From Sulfurospirillum barnesii SES-3 (GTDB lineage Bacteria; Campylobacterota; Campylobacteria; Campylobacterales; Sulfurospirillaceae): DNA of 64,000 nucleotides. Where the stretch lies: positions 2,446,110 to 2,510,109 of the forward strand of contig NC_018002.1 in the NCBI RefSeq assembly GCF_000265295.1, given 5' to 3'. The translations under genes were made by a program, and so were the position numbers. Shown here piece after piece: positions 26,913 through 40,378 of this stretch; the stretch's first letter is position 1, and each line of letters starts with the position of its first letter. Under the pieces are notes generated by a model. The model was not told the origin of the DNA and searched no databases. It was given only the letters and a program-made list of their open reading frames with translations.

Positions 26913-27182
26913 CACAATCCTTTAATATTAAGATACGCTGATGATAACAAAAGTAAAGTAAATTTAAATTTAAAAGAGTATTTTAGAGATATTAGTAAAA
27001 ATTTATTTTACCTATAAGTAACAATAAGAGCAGAAAGAGAGGGGGGAGTATAAATGACATATAACGAAGCATAAAAGGTATAAGTAGAATTAGAAAGAAA
27101 GATAAGTTATAGCATTTATCAAGGGAATAAGTGTTAATTTAGATTGTTTATTATTAGAATAAAGATAAGAGGAAGAATCACG

Positions 27183-27299
27183 GAACTGGCAGCGACCTAC
27201 GTTTCCATCCCAGTAAGGGAGAGTATTATCGGCGATGAAGAGCTTAGCTTCCTGGTTCGAAATGGGACAGGGCGTTTCCTCTTCTCTATAGCCACCAGA
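27183..27299 (-). rRNA. rrf: 5S ribosomal RNA
   Basis: This is the last gene of the rRNA operon. The sequence contains the conserved CCATTTCGAACC loop and GTAGGTCGCTGCC end of Campylobacterota 5S RNA. The flanks can pair further (TCACG...CGTGA), consistent with the processing stem. The ends are estimated to within a few bases. Confidence 0.93.
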
Positions 27300-27429
27300 A
27301 TCGTGAATTAAATCTATGTCATATTATAACGAAATAGGCTTAATTCACCATTCTTTTGGTGATTTTAGTATTGTCTAGTCAACATCACGCTTTACACTTA
27401 ATAAGGAAGTGAAATAGCATTATCATACG

Positions 27430-30348
<2,919 letters not shown>

Positions 30349-30478
30349 ATTCGTATTCTAATGCACATTTCACTCCCTTATTAAATGTAAACCATCTAAC
30401 AAGTTGTAAATTGTTTTTTTTGCGTTTTGTTGACTTTGACAATAATAAATTAAATAACATCTTTATGTTCTTTCACCA

Positions 30479-30530
30479 GATAGCAAAGCTATCTTAAAGA
30501 ACCAAACCTAAAGTACAACGCAAAGCATCG
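30479..30530 (-). promoter_or_regulatory. boxA-like antitermination element in the 16S-23S spacer
   Basis: The spacer at 30349-30667 holds no gene. It holds this block, nearly identical to one in the leader upstream of 16S (32438-32489). On the transcribed strand it reads GGTTCTTTAA followed by a small hairpin (GATAGC-TTT-GCTATC). This matches the arrangement of boxA and a neighbouring stem in rRNA operons that bind Nus factors. The repeated copy in both leader and spacer is what E. coli also has. Confidence 0.65.
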
Positions 30531-30667
30531 TATTCTAAATTGTAGAACATAAACTTAGACTAAAAAGTCTAATATAAAAACAACTAAAATTGTTCTTATA
30601 TTAGACGTTGTGTCCTCATTTTCACTAACAATGTCTCTTAGCAATCTTTCACCATCTCTCTAAAAAA

Positions 30668-30743
30668 TGGTGGAGAATAGCGGGATCGAACCGCTGACCT
30701 CCTGCGTGCAAAGCAGGCGCTCTCCCAGCTGAGCTAATTCCCC
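30668..30743 (-). tRNA. tRNA-Ala (anticodon TGC)
   Basis: A complete 76-base cloverleaf with encoded CCA. The acceptor GGGGAAT pairs with ATTCTCC, the anticodon arm contains TTTGCAC, and the T-arm carries GTTCGATCC. It stands in the 16S-23S spacer, the usual place. Confidence 0.97.
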
Positions 30744-30744
30744 A

Positions 30745-30821
30745 TGGTGGGCTTAAGAGGACTCGAACCTCTGACCTTACCCTTATCAGGGGTACGCTCT
30801 AACCACCTGAGCTATAAGCCC
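30745..30821 (-). tRNA. tRNA-Ile (anticodon GAT)
   Basis: A complete 77-base cloverleaf with encoded CCA. The acceptor GGGCTTA pairs with TAAGCCC, the anticodon loop contains CTGATAA, and the T-arm carries GTTCGAGTCC. It is separated by one base from tRNA-Ala, and the order 16S-Ile-Ala-23S is standard. Confidence 0.97.
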
Positions 30822-30910
30822 CTTTTTCATTCAATCTCTCAAAACTAAATAAGCTTCCCTAGACAAGTGCTCGCCGGAGCACCATTGTGAGATAGTGCCC
30901 CTATACTCTA

Positions 30911-32417
<1,507 letters not shown>

Positions 32418-32437
32418 AAAGTTTCGTTCTTTTAGCA

Positions 32438-32489
32438 GACAGCAAAGCTGTTTTAAAGAACCAAATACTAAAGCACAACGCAAGCGTCG
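32438..32489 (-). promoter_or_regulatory. boxA-like antitermination element in the rRNA leader
   Basis: On the transcribed strand the leader has GGTTCTTTAA followed by a small hairpin (ACAGC-TTT-GCTGT). It is the counterpart of the spacer element at 30479-30530; most of the roughly 50 bases agree. It starts about 20 bases upstream of mature 16S. Confidence 0.65.
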
Positions 32490-32698
32490 CACCAAAGCTA
32501 TGAAGTGTTTTCTTCAATGACTTAAAGTATCTCTTTTTTTTCAAAGAGTTGATAATCTCTTTTTTCGCGTCACTGACTAAGGTCGCTTATTTAGATTTCA
32601 AAGATTGAATTTGACATTGTTAAAATGGTAATGAACTTGAAGCAAATCCCCTACTTTGGGTGCTTCTCTTTAACCCCGTTCTCTCAAACGAGGACGAA

Positions 32699-32704
32699 AT
32701 TATA
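32699..32704 (-). promoter_or_regulatory. Probable rRNA operon promoter (-10 TATAAT)
   Basis: On the minus strand, GGTATATAATTTCG contains a consensus TATAAT about 280 bases upstream of 16S. The 480-base stretch 32418-32897 holds only the rRNA leader, this promoter and, at its other end, the divergent BI-1 promoter (TAGAAT, 32847-32852). No ORF with a ribosome-binding site is visible in it. Confidence 0.5.
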
Positions 32705-32897
32705 TACCCATGTCCCTTAAAAGAAGATTAAAAGATTTTAAACGAAAATGGATATTTATTTTCATATACAATTTGATTAATTTTTCATTTACTCTCTTTC
32801 CATATAATAGAGAACACAAAATAGCATTCCTTCTGATTAATTTTGATAGAATATGTCTTGTGTAAATACTGTTATTAACATCTAAAAGGAGAATCAC

Positions 32898-33605
32898 ATG
32901 GGTCTGTATGATCGAAATTACATACACCAACACTCGCATGAGGGTGCCTATGAGCATGCAAAAGGCAAAGAAAGTTCTATAGGACTTTTCATTAAGCAAA
33001 CGTATCAGCTCTTTGCAGCTTCTCTTCTTGCCGCAAGTGTTGGGGCATATGTAGGTATAGGTATGGCAAGTACTGTTGCCTCTTGGTTTTGGGGAATTGT
33101 TATTTTAGAGTTTGTCTTTTTGTTTGGGCTTTATGCTGCAAAACGAAAAGCAGGTCTTAATTTAATATTGCTTTTTGGCTTTACTTTTCTAAGTGGGTTA
33201 ACTCTCGCACCTTTACTTTCGAGTATTTTAGGGTTAAAAGGTGGAGCAAATATTGTTGCTAACGCATTTATTTTAACAACAGTTGCTTTTGGTGGACTTT
33301 CAGTTTTCGCAATGAACACGAAAAAAGATTTTACAACCATGGGCAAAATGTTATTCATTACATTAATCGTTGTTGTTGTTGCTGGATTGATTAATATTTT
33401 CTTTCATAGTCCTATTTTGCAACTTGTTATTGCAAGTGTTAGCTCCATATTGTTTAGTGCATTTATTCTTTACGATACACAAAACATTATCAGAGGTGCT
33501 TATGAAACACCTATTGAAGGGGCTATTGCTCTTTATTTAGACTTTTTAAATCTTTTTATATCACTGCTACAAATTCTTGGGATTTTTGGTTCTAGAGACG
33601 AGTAG
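32898..33605 (+). CDS. Bax inhibitor-1/YccA-family membrane protein
   Basis: The 235-residue protein has a hydrophilic N-terminus followed by seven hydrophobic helices. The BI-1 family signature region is seen as LTLAPLLSSILG near residue 97, and LYDTQNIIRGAYETPIEGAI near residue 192 carries the paired acidic residues that in BsYetJ form a pH-sensitive latch. YetJ-type proteins leak calcium in a pH-dependent way; E. coli YccA inhibits FtsH. Which role applies here is unknown. A good AGGAG site precedes the ATG. A GC-rich hairpin follows. Confidence 0.9.
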   Translation: MGLYDRNYIHQHSHEGAYEHAKGKESSIGLFIKQTYQLFAASLLAASVGAYVGIGMASTVASWFWGIVILEFVFLFGLYAAKRKAGLNLILLFGFTFLSGLTLAPLLSSILGLKGGANIVANAFILTTVAFGGLSVFAMNTKKDFTTMGKMLFITLIVVVVAGLINIFFHSPILQLVIASVSSILFSAFILYDTQNIIRGAYETPIEGAIALYLDFLNLFISLLQILGIFGSRDE

Positions 33606-33611
33606 TACCGT

Positions 33612-33639
33612 GCGGGGCAAAATGTTATGCAGGCCCCGC
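33612..33639. terminator. GC-rich hairpin between convergent genes
   Basis: GCGGGGC (33612-33618) pairs with GCCCCGC (33633-33639) across a 14-base loop and is followed by TCTTATTT. It stands between the stop of the BI-1 gene and the end of the isochorismatase-like gene. Confidence 0.75.
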
Positions 33640-33654
33640 TCTTATTTATACCAG

Positions 33655-34197
33655 TTACTTCACAAGTTGGCTGATAATTTTAAATGCTTCATGCGTAGCA
33701 CTTCCTAGAAATTCAAACAAAATTGATTCCGTTGAACCTAAAAGACACCCCTCTTGTTCTAAACGACGAAGGGCTAAATCGTGATTGACTTGTTTTCGAG
33801 AACCCATCGCATCTGCACATGCGATAACATCAAAGCCTTTCTCAAGGAGATCCATAATACTTTGTTGCACACAAATATGACTTTCTATTCCTGCAACAAT
33901 CACCGTTTTTACATGTAAAGTTTGTAATGTTTGCATCATATCTTCATTAAGGCAACAACTAAAGGTAGATTTTTCATAAACAGGCAGATTCCCTAAACAT
34001 TGCGCAACAGAAGATATGGTTGCGCCCAATCCCTTGGTATATTGTTGATTGCATACAATGGGAATACCTAATGCTTGAACTCCTTTAATCAAGGTGATCA
34101 AATGTCTTTCAAGCGCATCTGCATTTTCAATATGAGGAAAAAGTTTTTCTTGGACATCAATAAGTAATAATACAGAGTGTCGAGAGTCTAAACGCAT
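33655..34197 (-). CDS. Isochorismatase-like cysteine hydrolase
   Basis: The 180-residue hydrolase has the family catalytic triad: Asp in LLLIDVQEKLF near residue 14, Lys in YEKSTFSCCL near residue 100, and Cys in GIESHICVQQSIMDL near residue 137. Proteins of this group include nicotinamidases, YcaC-like enzymes and many without known substrate. Compared with nicotinamidases I do not see the zinc-binding residues, so a YcaC-like role is more likely. The frame opens with a TTG at 34218, but the ATG at 34197 has a GAGG site and fits the fold start. Confidence 0.85.
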   Translation of the reverse strand: MRLDSRHSVLLLIDVQEKLFPHIENADALERHLITLIKGVQALGIPIVCNQQYTKGLGATISSVAQCLGNLPVYEKSTFSCCLNEDMMQTLQTLHVKTVIVAGIESHICVQQSIMDLLEKGFDVIACADAMGSRKQVNHDLALRRLEQEGCLLGSTESILFEFLGSATHEAFKIISQLVK

Positions 34198-34384
34198 AAA
34201 AAACCTCTTTATATTCAAAATATATTGACAATTTTATCTGAATCTTTATGTGAAAAGGAAGTTAATCTCAATTGTATGGAGAAGCAAAAGAGGAGTATCG
34301 GTGTGGGCGAGAGCATAACTCCCACCCTAATTTTAGACTAACGTAAAATATACAGATGTGGGCAACAACCTGTTGCTTTCACAT

Positions 34385-34702
34385 TTAACATGCTGGAACG
34401 TTACCACTGTCACTTGCATAGTTAAACAAAAAGTCATACACATGTTCAATATAAGAATCTTTCAAGGGCTTTGCATTTGGACAAAATTTCAACATTTCAT
34501 CATTGAGCTTACCACTCTCTTGAATCGCTTTCCACTCCGCTTGCGTATGTTTTTTTGCCATAGTAGCACCATCAAAACCGCAAGGACCTTTAAGCTCTTT
34601 AATAAAAAGTTTTTGACCTTTTCCTGCATCAGCAAGGGCTGCTGTACTTAGAAAACTTATACTTACCATAATTGCACAAAGCAATTTAAAGAATTTTGAC
34701 AC
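34385..34702 (-). CDS. Small secreted protein, paralogue B (ends ASDSGNVPAC), last gene of the psr cluster
   Basis: The 105-residue protein has a signal peptide ending ALADA. The mature part begins like a class I cytochrome (DAGKGQKLFIKELKGPCG) but lacks a CxxCH haem site. Shared blocks with the gene at 26574-26912 are KGQK, HTQAEWK and the C-terminal ASDSGNVPAC. Here extra cysteines are present (GPCG, KFCPNA). It starts with GTG after a GGAGA site. Its position 78 bases downstream of the rhodanese lipoprotein gene and the psr genes suggests a role in periplasmic sulfur handling, but this is inference. Confidence 0.75.
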   Translation of the reverse strand: MSKFFKLLCAIMVSISFLSTAALADAGKGQKLFIKELKGPCGFDGATMAKKHTQAEWKAIQESGKLNDEMLKFCPNAKPLKDSYIEHVYDFLFNYASDSGNVPAC

Positions 34703-34780
34703 TCTATCTCCTTATATTAAAATTGATTTTAGAAATATAGAGATATAACATCTCTATATTTCTTTACATGTAATAGTTAA

Positions 34781-36001
34781 TTAACCTAAAGGCTCATTCA
34801 CTTTAATTTCACATTTATTTGAAGTATCGCATTTGATATTTGCATCAAAGAAAAAGACACGACTCACATCCACTTTGGCATCTTTAAGCTTCATTTGTGC
34901 TTCCATCGCACGACCACCTGTGGCACAATTGATAATAACAACTTTACCCTTAGGAAGTTTGGCTGCAAAATCAACTGCGCTCATTTTACCTGCTTCAATA
35001 TTGATGGCGCCTTTAATATGACCATTAGTAAATTCTGCTGGACTTCTTACATCTATAATCGCTACATTAGCAGGTACTGTTCCTGCTACGATGTGTGCTT
35101 TATACCACTCGCCATCAACAGATCCTTCATCAACACCCAGTTTCACGCCATCAACCATAGCTGGTGCTTTTGGTGTTGCGTCAGCTTTGACTTCGGCTTT
35201 TGACTCACCTTTCGTTGTTTGAAGCTTTGCCTCTTTCCATGCAGGAAGTCCGCCCGCATAAACACTTACTTTTGTATAACCTAATTCTAAGAGTTTATTG
35301 GCAACAACATGTGATTTATGACATTCATAACCTGCACAAAACGTAATAATAGGTGTATTTTTATCTACAGGGAATCGACCCATTAATTTGGGAAGTTCAT
35401 CATCATTCATATATATAGAACCAGGAATACTCTCTGCTAAAAATTTAACGTACGGTCTAGCATCCATCATCAACGCACTACTGTTTTTAAATGCACTTTG
35501 TGCAACAGGAGTTCCTACTTCTAAATAACTCTTAGTCGCCCACTCTGGCTCACCTGCTTGGTAAAGTTTTACGTTTGTAAAGCCTTTACTTTTCAAATGA
35601 CCTGCAACAATAGGACTTTTTTCACAATCCCATCCACCACAATAAACAATAATCTCTTTATCTTTAGCCACTTTGTCAAGCTGTCCGATGTATTTATCAA
35701 TTTGTGTATCAGGAATATTCAAACTAGATGGAATGGTTCCTCCTAAATATTTAGGATTTGGACGGGCATCAATTAAAAGCGCCTTTGCACCACTGCGTGT
35801 GCCATTGCCAATGGCAGCTTTAACATACGCATAATCAACATCTTGAAGTTTAAATTTCTCTATCAAGCCTTTGACGTGAGGTGTTGGTGCATTTAAAACT
35901 TTTGCACTGGGTGCCGTACCTGCTTCTGGTTGTGTCGCTGTACATCCACTAAGAAGCAAACCTGCAACGACGATACTTGCTCCAAAAATTCTTAACTTCA
36001 T
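34781..36001 (-). CDS. Lipoprotein with three rhodanese domains
   Basis: The 406-residue protein has a lipoprotein signal (LLLSGC, Cys20) and three rhodanese modules at about residues 55-160, 170-260 and 290-385. Their active-site loops are YCGGWDCEKS (Cys121), FCAGYECHKS (Cys222) and NCATGGRAME (Cys359), so all three keep the catalytic cysteine. The first two also have a second cysteine five residues on. Rhodanese domains carry persulfide sulfur; in Wolinella the Sud protein does this for polysulfide respiration. As the gene follows psrC by 32 bases, this protein may deliver sulfur to PsrA or accept it from PsrA at the periplasmic face. Confidence 0.93.
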   Translation of the reverse strand: MKLRIFGASIVVAGLLLSGCTATQPEAGTAPSAKVLNAPTPHVKGLIEKFKLQDVDYAYVKAAIGNGTRSGAKALLIDARPNPKYLGGTIPSSLNIPDTQIDKYIGQLDKVAKDKEIIVYCGGWDCEKSPIVAGHLKSKGFTNVKLYQAGEPEWATKSYLEVGTPVAQSAFKNSSALMMDARPYVKFLAESIPGSIYMNDDELPKLMGRFPVDKNTPIITFCAGYECHKSHVVANKLLELGYTKVSVYAGGLPAWKEAKLQTTKGESKAEVKADATPKAPAMVDGVKLGVDEGSVDGEWYKAHIVAGTVPANVAIIDVRSPAEFTNGHIKGAINIEAGKMSAVDFAAKLPKGKVVIINCATGGRAMEAQMKLKDAKVDVSRVFFFDANIKCDTSNKCEIKVNEPLG

Positions 36002-36033
36002 TTTTTCTCCTTTAAAAGTTTAAATTTCACGTA

Positions 36034-37299
36034 TTAATGATGTTCTCTGAAATCACTTACAGAGAGAACACTATCAAACAGTTTATAGACAATCATAATC
36101 ACACCTAAAGAACCAACAACAATCAGTATCTCACCTAAATGAGGAGCTACATAATTAAATGATTTTTCTAAAGCGTAAAAATCATATTTTTCGTAACCCA
36201 ACCCAAAACGATTTGACATTGGATTGGCATTGCCACCATAGACGAAAATATAACGTCCAACAAAACCACCTATCACCACACACACAGATGCAAGCAGGGT
36301 ATAGAGTGATTTACCTGGTTTGAAAATAAAGAAAAATGGTAAAGCTAATGTCAATAAGATATAACCTCCAAAATAAATAGGTTTAAAAGGTCCAAAAAGA
36401 ATTAAAAAAGACCAATCTTTGTCAACTGTCATATACCCAAAAACTTCATAAAGTGCTAGGATAGAAACAAAAAATAACATCGCTTTTCTAATTAAATCCA
36501 TTAATTCATTATATTCTTCTTTATTTTTGTGTACTAAGTAACTGTAAATACCCATAACACCCAAAGAAGAAACAAAGGCTGAAATAATGAAATAAAACGT
36601 CAAAAATGGAAACTCTGTCCAGAGATGACGTGCGGTATTCATAGAAAATAGCTTCGCTTGAATATAATACTCCACCAAATCCACGCCAATGCTTAAAACC
36701 AAAATAGGTAAAGCTAAACGTTTAGCCCACTCTCTTTTATTCGTCAAAAGTAAGTAAATTTCAAATAGAACAAAAGGGATATAGGTACAATAAAGCGGTA
36801 ACATCAACCACATACCTGCACTTATATTTGGCGTTAAAACCATCCACAACATATTAAGCATATTCAAATCCGTTGCGATGGTAAACAGTCCAGCAAATAC
36901 CATAGATAGACCAACAGCCATAAATCCAGCTGCTGCTTTGGCAATGACATGAAACCCCATCAACTCGGCTAAGGCAACAAGAAAAATCACTCCACTGCCT
37001 GTGTAAATCATGTACATGTAATTCACGATAAACAGTGTCCATGGAATGTTACGATTTACCTCTCCCACATCACCAAATACGGCTAAACGCATTGCCTCTT
37101 TGAGTGCAGGATCCGTTGGATTAAGACCTGAAGCATGCGCATTGGCTGCTGCGCTAAAATACCTCACATCAAAAATCTCATAAATACCGACCATCGCTAA
37201 TGCCATAAAGAAATAGCCAAGAAGCATTGTTTTATTAAATAAGAGCCCAAAAATAGAAATCTTGTTAATTTCAAGACCCATAAATGTTATTTTTTCCAT
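36034..37299 (-). CDS. psrC: Polysulfide reductase membrane subunit (NrfD/PsrC type)
   Basis: The 421-residue integral membrane protein has about ten hydrophobic helices. PsrC-type subunits oxidise menaquinol and pass electrons through PsrB to the molybdenum subunit. It starts within the end of psrB (13-base overlap), so both are translated together. Sequence identity with NrfD-like proteins is modest in detail, but size, helix pattern and operon position make the call secure. The larger size (over 400 residues against about 320 for Wolinella PsrC) suggests the longer, DmsC/HybB-like form. Confidence 0.87.
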   Translation of the reverse strand: MEKITFMGLEINKISIFGLLFNKTMLLGYFFMALAMVGIYEIFDVRYFSAAANAHASGLNPTDPALKEAMRLAVFGDVGEVNRNIPWTLFIVNYMYMIYTGSGVIFLVALAELMGFHVIAKAAAGFMAVGLSMVFAGLFTIATDLNMLNMLWMVLTPNISAGMWLMLPLYCTYIPFVLFEIYLLLTNKREWAKRLALPILVLSIGVDLVEYYIQAKLFSMNTARHLWTEFPFLTFYFIISAFVSSLGVMGIYSYLVHKNKEEYNELMDLIRKAMLFFVSILALYEVFGYMTVDKDWSFLILFGPFKPIYFGGYILLTLALPFFFIFKPGKSLYTLLASVCVVIGGFVGRYIFVYGGNANPMSNRFGLGYEKYDFYALEKSFNYVAPHLGEILIVVGSLGVIMIVYKLFDSVLSVSDFREHH

Positions 37300-37952
37300 T
37301 CTTTACTCCTTCTATTTTTTGCTTCTTCATAAAGAGGTTTAATGTCATCCCATGTATGAATAATGGTGTCATGCGAGACACTCTGCTTTGCATACGCTTC
37401 ATCATCGGGTAAGATGTAAAAAAGCTTTGGCAAGGTATTGGTATACTCTTTTTGAAAGAAAAAGCGTTTCGTTTTAAGTAATTTCACCAAATCACTGTTC
37501 TCATCGTCCAAATCACCAAAAAGTCTTACTTTGGTTGGACAGGTTGCTTGACAAGCTGTTGTCCCACCCGCTTCTAAAGAACGATGATCACAGAAAGTAC
37601 ATTTATCAACAGCGACCATGGTATCATCCACAAAACGTGCATCATAAGGACATGCTTCCATACATCCTTTACATAAAATACATTTATGCGGTTCAACTTT
37701 AACAATACCGCCTTCTGCAAAATGACTTGCATTGGTTGGACATACACTCACACAAGGTGCATCAATACAATGGTTACATTGAGAAGGATAAAGATTGGCA
37801 AATGGCTTTCCAAAAATAGTTCCCTCAACAACTCCTACCCAAATACGTTGTTTATCAGCGCCTAGCTGGACACCGTTTTCTTCTTTACACGCTACTTCAC
37901 ACGCTTTACAGTTAATACAATTTTGATAATCTAATGCCATTGCGTAATTCAT
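37287..37952 (-). CDS. psrB: Polysulfide reductase iron-sulfur subunit (four 4Fe-4S clusters)
   Basis: The 221-residue ferredoxin-like subunit binds four 4Fe-4S clusters. Cysteine groups are seen as CINCKACEVACKEENG, CNHCIDAPCVSVCP, CILCKGCMEACPYDAR, and CTFCDHRSLEAGGTTACQ followed by ATCP. It relays electrons between PsrC and the Mo-bisPGD site of PsrA in the periplasm. It has no signal of its own, as expected for a subunit exported with PsrA by the Tat pathway. The gene follows psrA by two bases. Confidence 0.95.
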   Translation of the reverse strand: MNYAMALDYQNCINCKACEVACKEENGVQLGADKQRIWVGVVEGTIFGKPFANLYPSQCNHCIDAPCVSVCPTNASHFAEGGIVKVEPHKCILCKGCMEACPYDARFVDDTMVAVDKCTFCDHRSLEAGGTTACQATCPTKVRLFGDLDDENSDLVKLLKTKRFFFQKEYTNTLPKLFYILPDDEAYAKQSVSHDTIIHTWDDIKPLYEEAKNRRSKEWKK

Positions 37953-37954
37953 TT

Positions 37955-40378
37955 TTACACCCTCCTCAGCGTTACAAGCGTGTCATGCATATTGGCACAA
38001 CCATGAACTGGCTCTATCGTATCTTCAATAATTTCATTATCGCTTGCTCCATTGCGATGTGCAAAGGTTAATCCATCTGATTTTGCACCAAAGCCATGAA
38101 TATAAAATACCGTTTGTGGAACAATTTTTGGTGTTGGATAGGCTTTAATGCGTACTTGACCAACACTGCTTGTTACTTCAATGTTATCACCAAAGCGAAT
38201 ACCTAATTTTTGAGCTTCTTTATCATTAATCCATAAATAGTTCTCACGCATTAATTCTAAAAGCATAATATTATTCGCTGTTGAACTTTGTGTAAATTGC
38301 GCATGTCTGCCTGTGATAAATTTAAATTTTCCTTCAGGAACTTTGACATATTCTTCATCATGCCACGTTGGCATAGGGTCTATTTTTCGAGCAACCATAC
38401 TAGAAAGATAACACTCAACTTTTTTATTTGGAGTATTAAAAGAACGCTTTAACTCTGCAATATCCGTTGGATTGACACATAAATCATGTAAATACGCTTC
38501 TGGGTCATACTCTTCTTCTAGTTTCAAAACAGAATAGAATTTTTTATCTTTTGGATAATACTCATAGGTATTGTTATCTATTTTTTTGAAATAGGTAAGC
38601 ATATTAGGATAAAACACCCCTTTTTCTCTCAAAATTTTCCATGCATCTTCTCCGTATTTACTCACCACCATATGATGATTGGTCTCTTCTTGAGAGTGCA
38701 TAAATGGTTCTGCTAAATCAAAGCCACCCTCTTCAAAAACGCTCTGTTCATCCTCTTCTTCAATCGCCTCTTGTACATCTTCATCATATTTTTTGGTAAT
38801 TTCCCACAGTGGCTGTGTCAATTTTTGTGCTAACTCACGCATAATGTCATTGACAGGCTTTGTCTCGTACATAGGCTCAATGACCTTTTCACGCAAAATT
38901 ATGGCAGGCTCAACTCCTGCAAACGATTGAACAGGGTCTTCTCTCTCAAGATACGTACACTCAGGTAAAATAACATCTGCTAACATTGCTGTATCGCTTG
39001 GCATCGTATCAATCACCACAACCAAATCCATTTTTTCAAACATTTGACGTGTTTTTGCAGAATTTGGAACAGAGAGCATTGGATTTTGTTTATAAACAAA
39101 CATACCTCGAATCGGGTACGGTGTTTTACCTTCTGCTACCATATTTCTCCACCCCACCCATGAACCTGTAGCACCCACAACAGCTGCTACATTTTTATCA
39201 ATACGAGGCTGTGCATTGGCATACATCGGCGCACTCACGGCATGATCACCTAAAGGCAATTTTTTACCAAAAACGATACCACCTTTAACATCAATGCCTC
39301 CACCTAGCGCCGTAAAAAGCGCCATAGCGCGTCGTAGCTGAAAATCATTTTTTGACCACGTAGTCCGTCTGCCTTGATAATAAACAGATTGTGGGGCATG
39401 TGCCATAAAATCATGCGCTATTTTACGAATTTCTGAAGCAGAAATGCCTGTAATTTTTTCAGCCCACTCAGGGGTATAACCACCCTCAAGGATATGTTTT
39501 TCATATTTATCAAAATCAACAAAATTCTTAGCGACATACGTACGATTGTAGCTCTTCGTGCTAATTGCCACATACGTCAATGCTAAAACAAACGCCAAAT
39601 CCGTACCAGGTCGGATTGGTAAATAGGTATCTGCGTGCATGGCGGTATTGGTATAGCGAGGATCAACCACCACAAGCTTCATGCCTCTGCCACGTGTGCG
39701 TTTAAACATATCCATTGTATCAGGGGTTAAAATCGCTTCTGCACGGTTAGCTCCTGCCATAATGACATATTTGGCATTTTCTAAATCAGCTTGACCATAC
39801 CCACCAATGGTTAAGGTGTAGCCAGAAACAGCCGTTTGCAAACAAATAGTTGAGTGATTTAAAAAGTTAGAAGAACCAAATTTATCTGCCATAAATGTTT
39901 TAAAGGTATGCTCTGCCAAGCCCTCACCTGCGCAATAGCCAATACAGGAGCGATTATCCTCTTCCTCATCTAAAATTTTCACCAATTTATTTTGGATGTA
40001 TGCATAAGCTTCATCCCATGATACACGACGGTATTGACCATCGCCTCGCTCTCCTGCTCGAATTAAAGGATATTTTAGACGATCAGGATCATACACAGCA
40101 TGAATACCAGCAGCCCCTCTAGCACATAACATATTACGTGATTTTGGGAAAAGAGGGTTAGGTTCTAATTTGGTGACAATGCCATTTTTAACATGCGCAA
40201 TAGCAGCGCATTTATTCACACACATTTCACAAATGGTTGGAACTTCCTTCATCAGCAAATTTTCAGGTTTCTTATCTGAGTTTGCTAAAATGGATGTGCT
40301 ACTTAGTGCGGTTCCACCCACAACACTTAGTGCGACACTTCCTTGAAGAAATCTCCTTCGTGAGATCTCTACTTTCAT
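37955..40378 (-). CDS. psrA: Polysulfide/thiosulfate reductase catalytic subunit (Mo-bisPGD)
   Basis: The 807-residue molybdopterin oxidoreductase starts with a Tat signal (SRRRFLQGSVAL) and has the N-terminal 4Fe-4S site Cys50, Cys53, Cys57 and Cys85. The Mo ligand is Cys179 in HSTICLQTAVSG, as in the PsrA/PhsA group. The C-terminal dinucleotide-binding domain ends FAHRNGASDNEIIEDTIEP. It would reduce polysulfide or thiosulfate in the periplasm; the two activities cannot be told apart by sequence alone, and tetrathionate-type activity is less likely. It heads a psrABC operon with the rhodanese lipoprotein and small secreted protein downstream. MobA and MoaC encoded at 20-23 kb supply the cofactor. 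Confidence 0.93.
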   Translation of the reverse strand: MKVEISRRRFLQGSVALSVVGGTALSSTSILANSDKKPENLLMKEVPTICEMCVNKCAAIAHVKNGIVTKLEPNPLFPKSRNMLCARGAAGIHAVYDPDRLKYPLIRAGERGDGQYRRVSWDEAYAYIQNKLVKILDEEEDNRSCIGYCAGEGLAEHTFKTFMADKFGSSNFLNHSTICLQTAVSGYTLTIGGYGQADLENAKYVIMAGANRAEAILTPDTMDMFKRTRGRGMKLVVVDPRYTNTAMHADTYLPIRPGTDLAFVLALTYVAISTKSYNRTYVAKNFVDFDKYEKHILEGGYTPEWAEKITGISASEIRKIAHDFMAHAPQSVYYQGRRTTWSKNDFQLRRAMALFTALGGGIDVKGGIVFGKKLPLGDHAVSAPMYANAQPRIDKNVAAVVGATGSWVGWRNMVAEGKTPYPIRGMFVYKQNPMLSVPNSAKTRQMFEKMDLVVVIDTMPSDTAMLADVILPECTYLEREDPVQSFAGVEPAIILREKVIEPMYETKPVNDIMRELAQKLTQPLWEITKKYDEDVQEAIEEEDEQSVFEEGGFDLAEPFMHSQEETNHHMVVSKYGEDAWKILREKGVFYPNMLTYFKKIDNNTYEYYPKDKKFYSVLKLEEEYDPEAYLHDLCVNPTDIAELKRSFNTPNKKVECYLSSMVARKIDPMPTWHDEEYVKVPEGKFKFITGRHAQFTQSSTANNIMLLELMRENYLWINDKEAQKLGIRFGDNIEVTSSVGQVRIKAYPTPKIVPQTVFYIHGFGAKSDGLTFAHRNGASDNEIIEDTIEPVHGCANMHDTLVTLRRV

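Noticed and set aside
27041..27046. G6 tract as a phase-variation switch
   Set aside because: It lies in a non-coding spacer, is too short, and no ORF or promoter is tied to it. The C6 tract near 4603 is inside an intact permease gene and encodes conserved residues.
26916..27182. Possible small gene or RNA between the secreted-protein gene and 5S
   Set aside because: The only start codons open frames of a few codons, and no convincing stem or terminator could be seen.
32700..32999. 99-codon minus-strand frame over the BI-1 start
   Set aside because: It overlaps the promoter and start of the BI-1 gene, has no ribosome-binding site and looks like no known protein.
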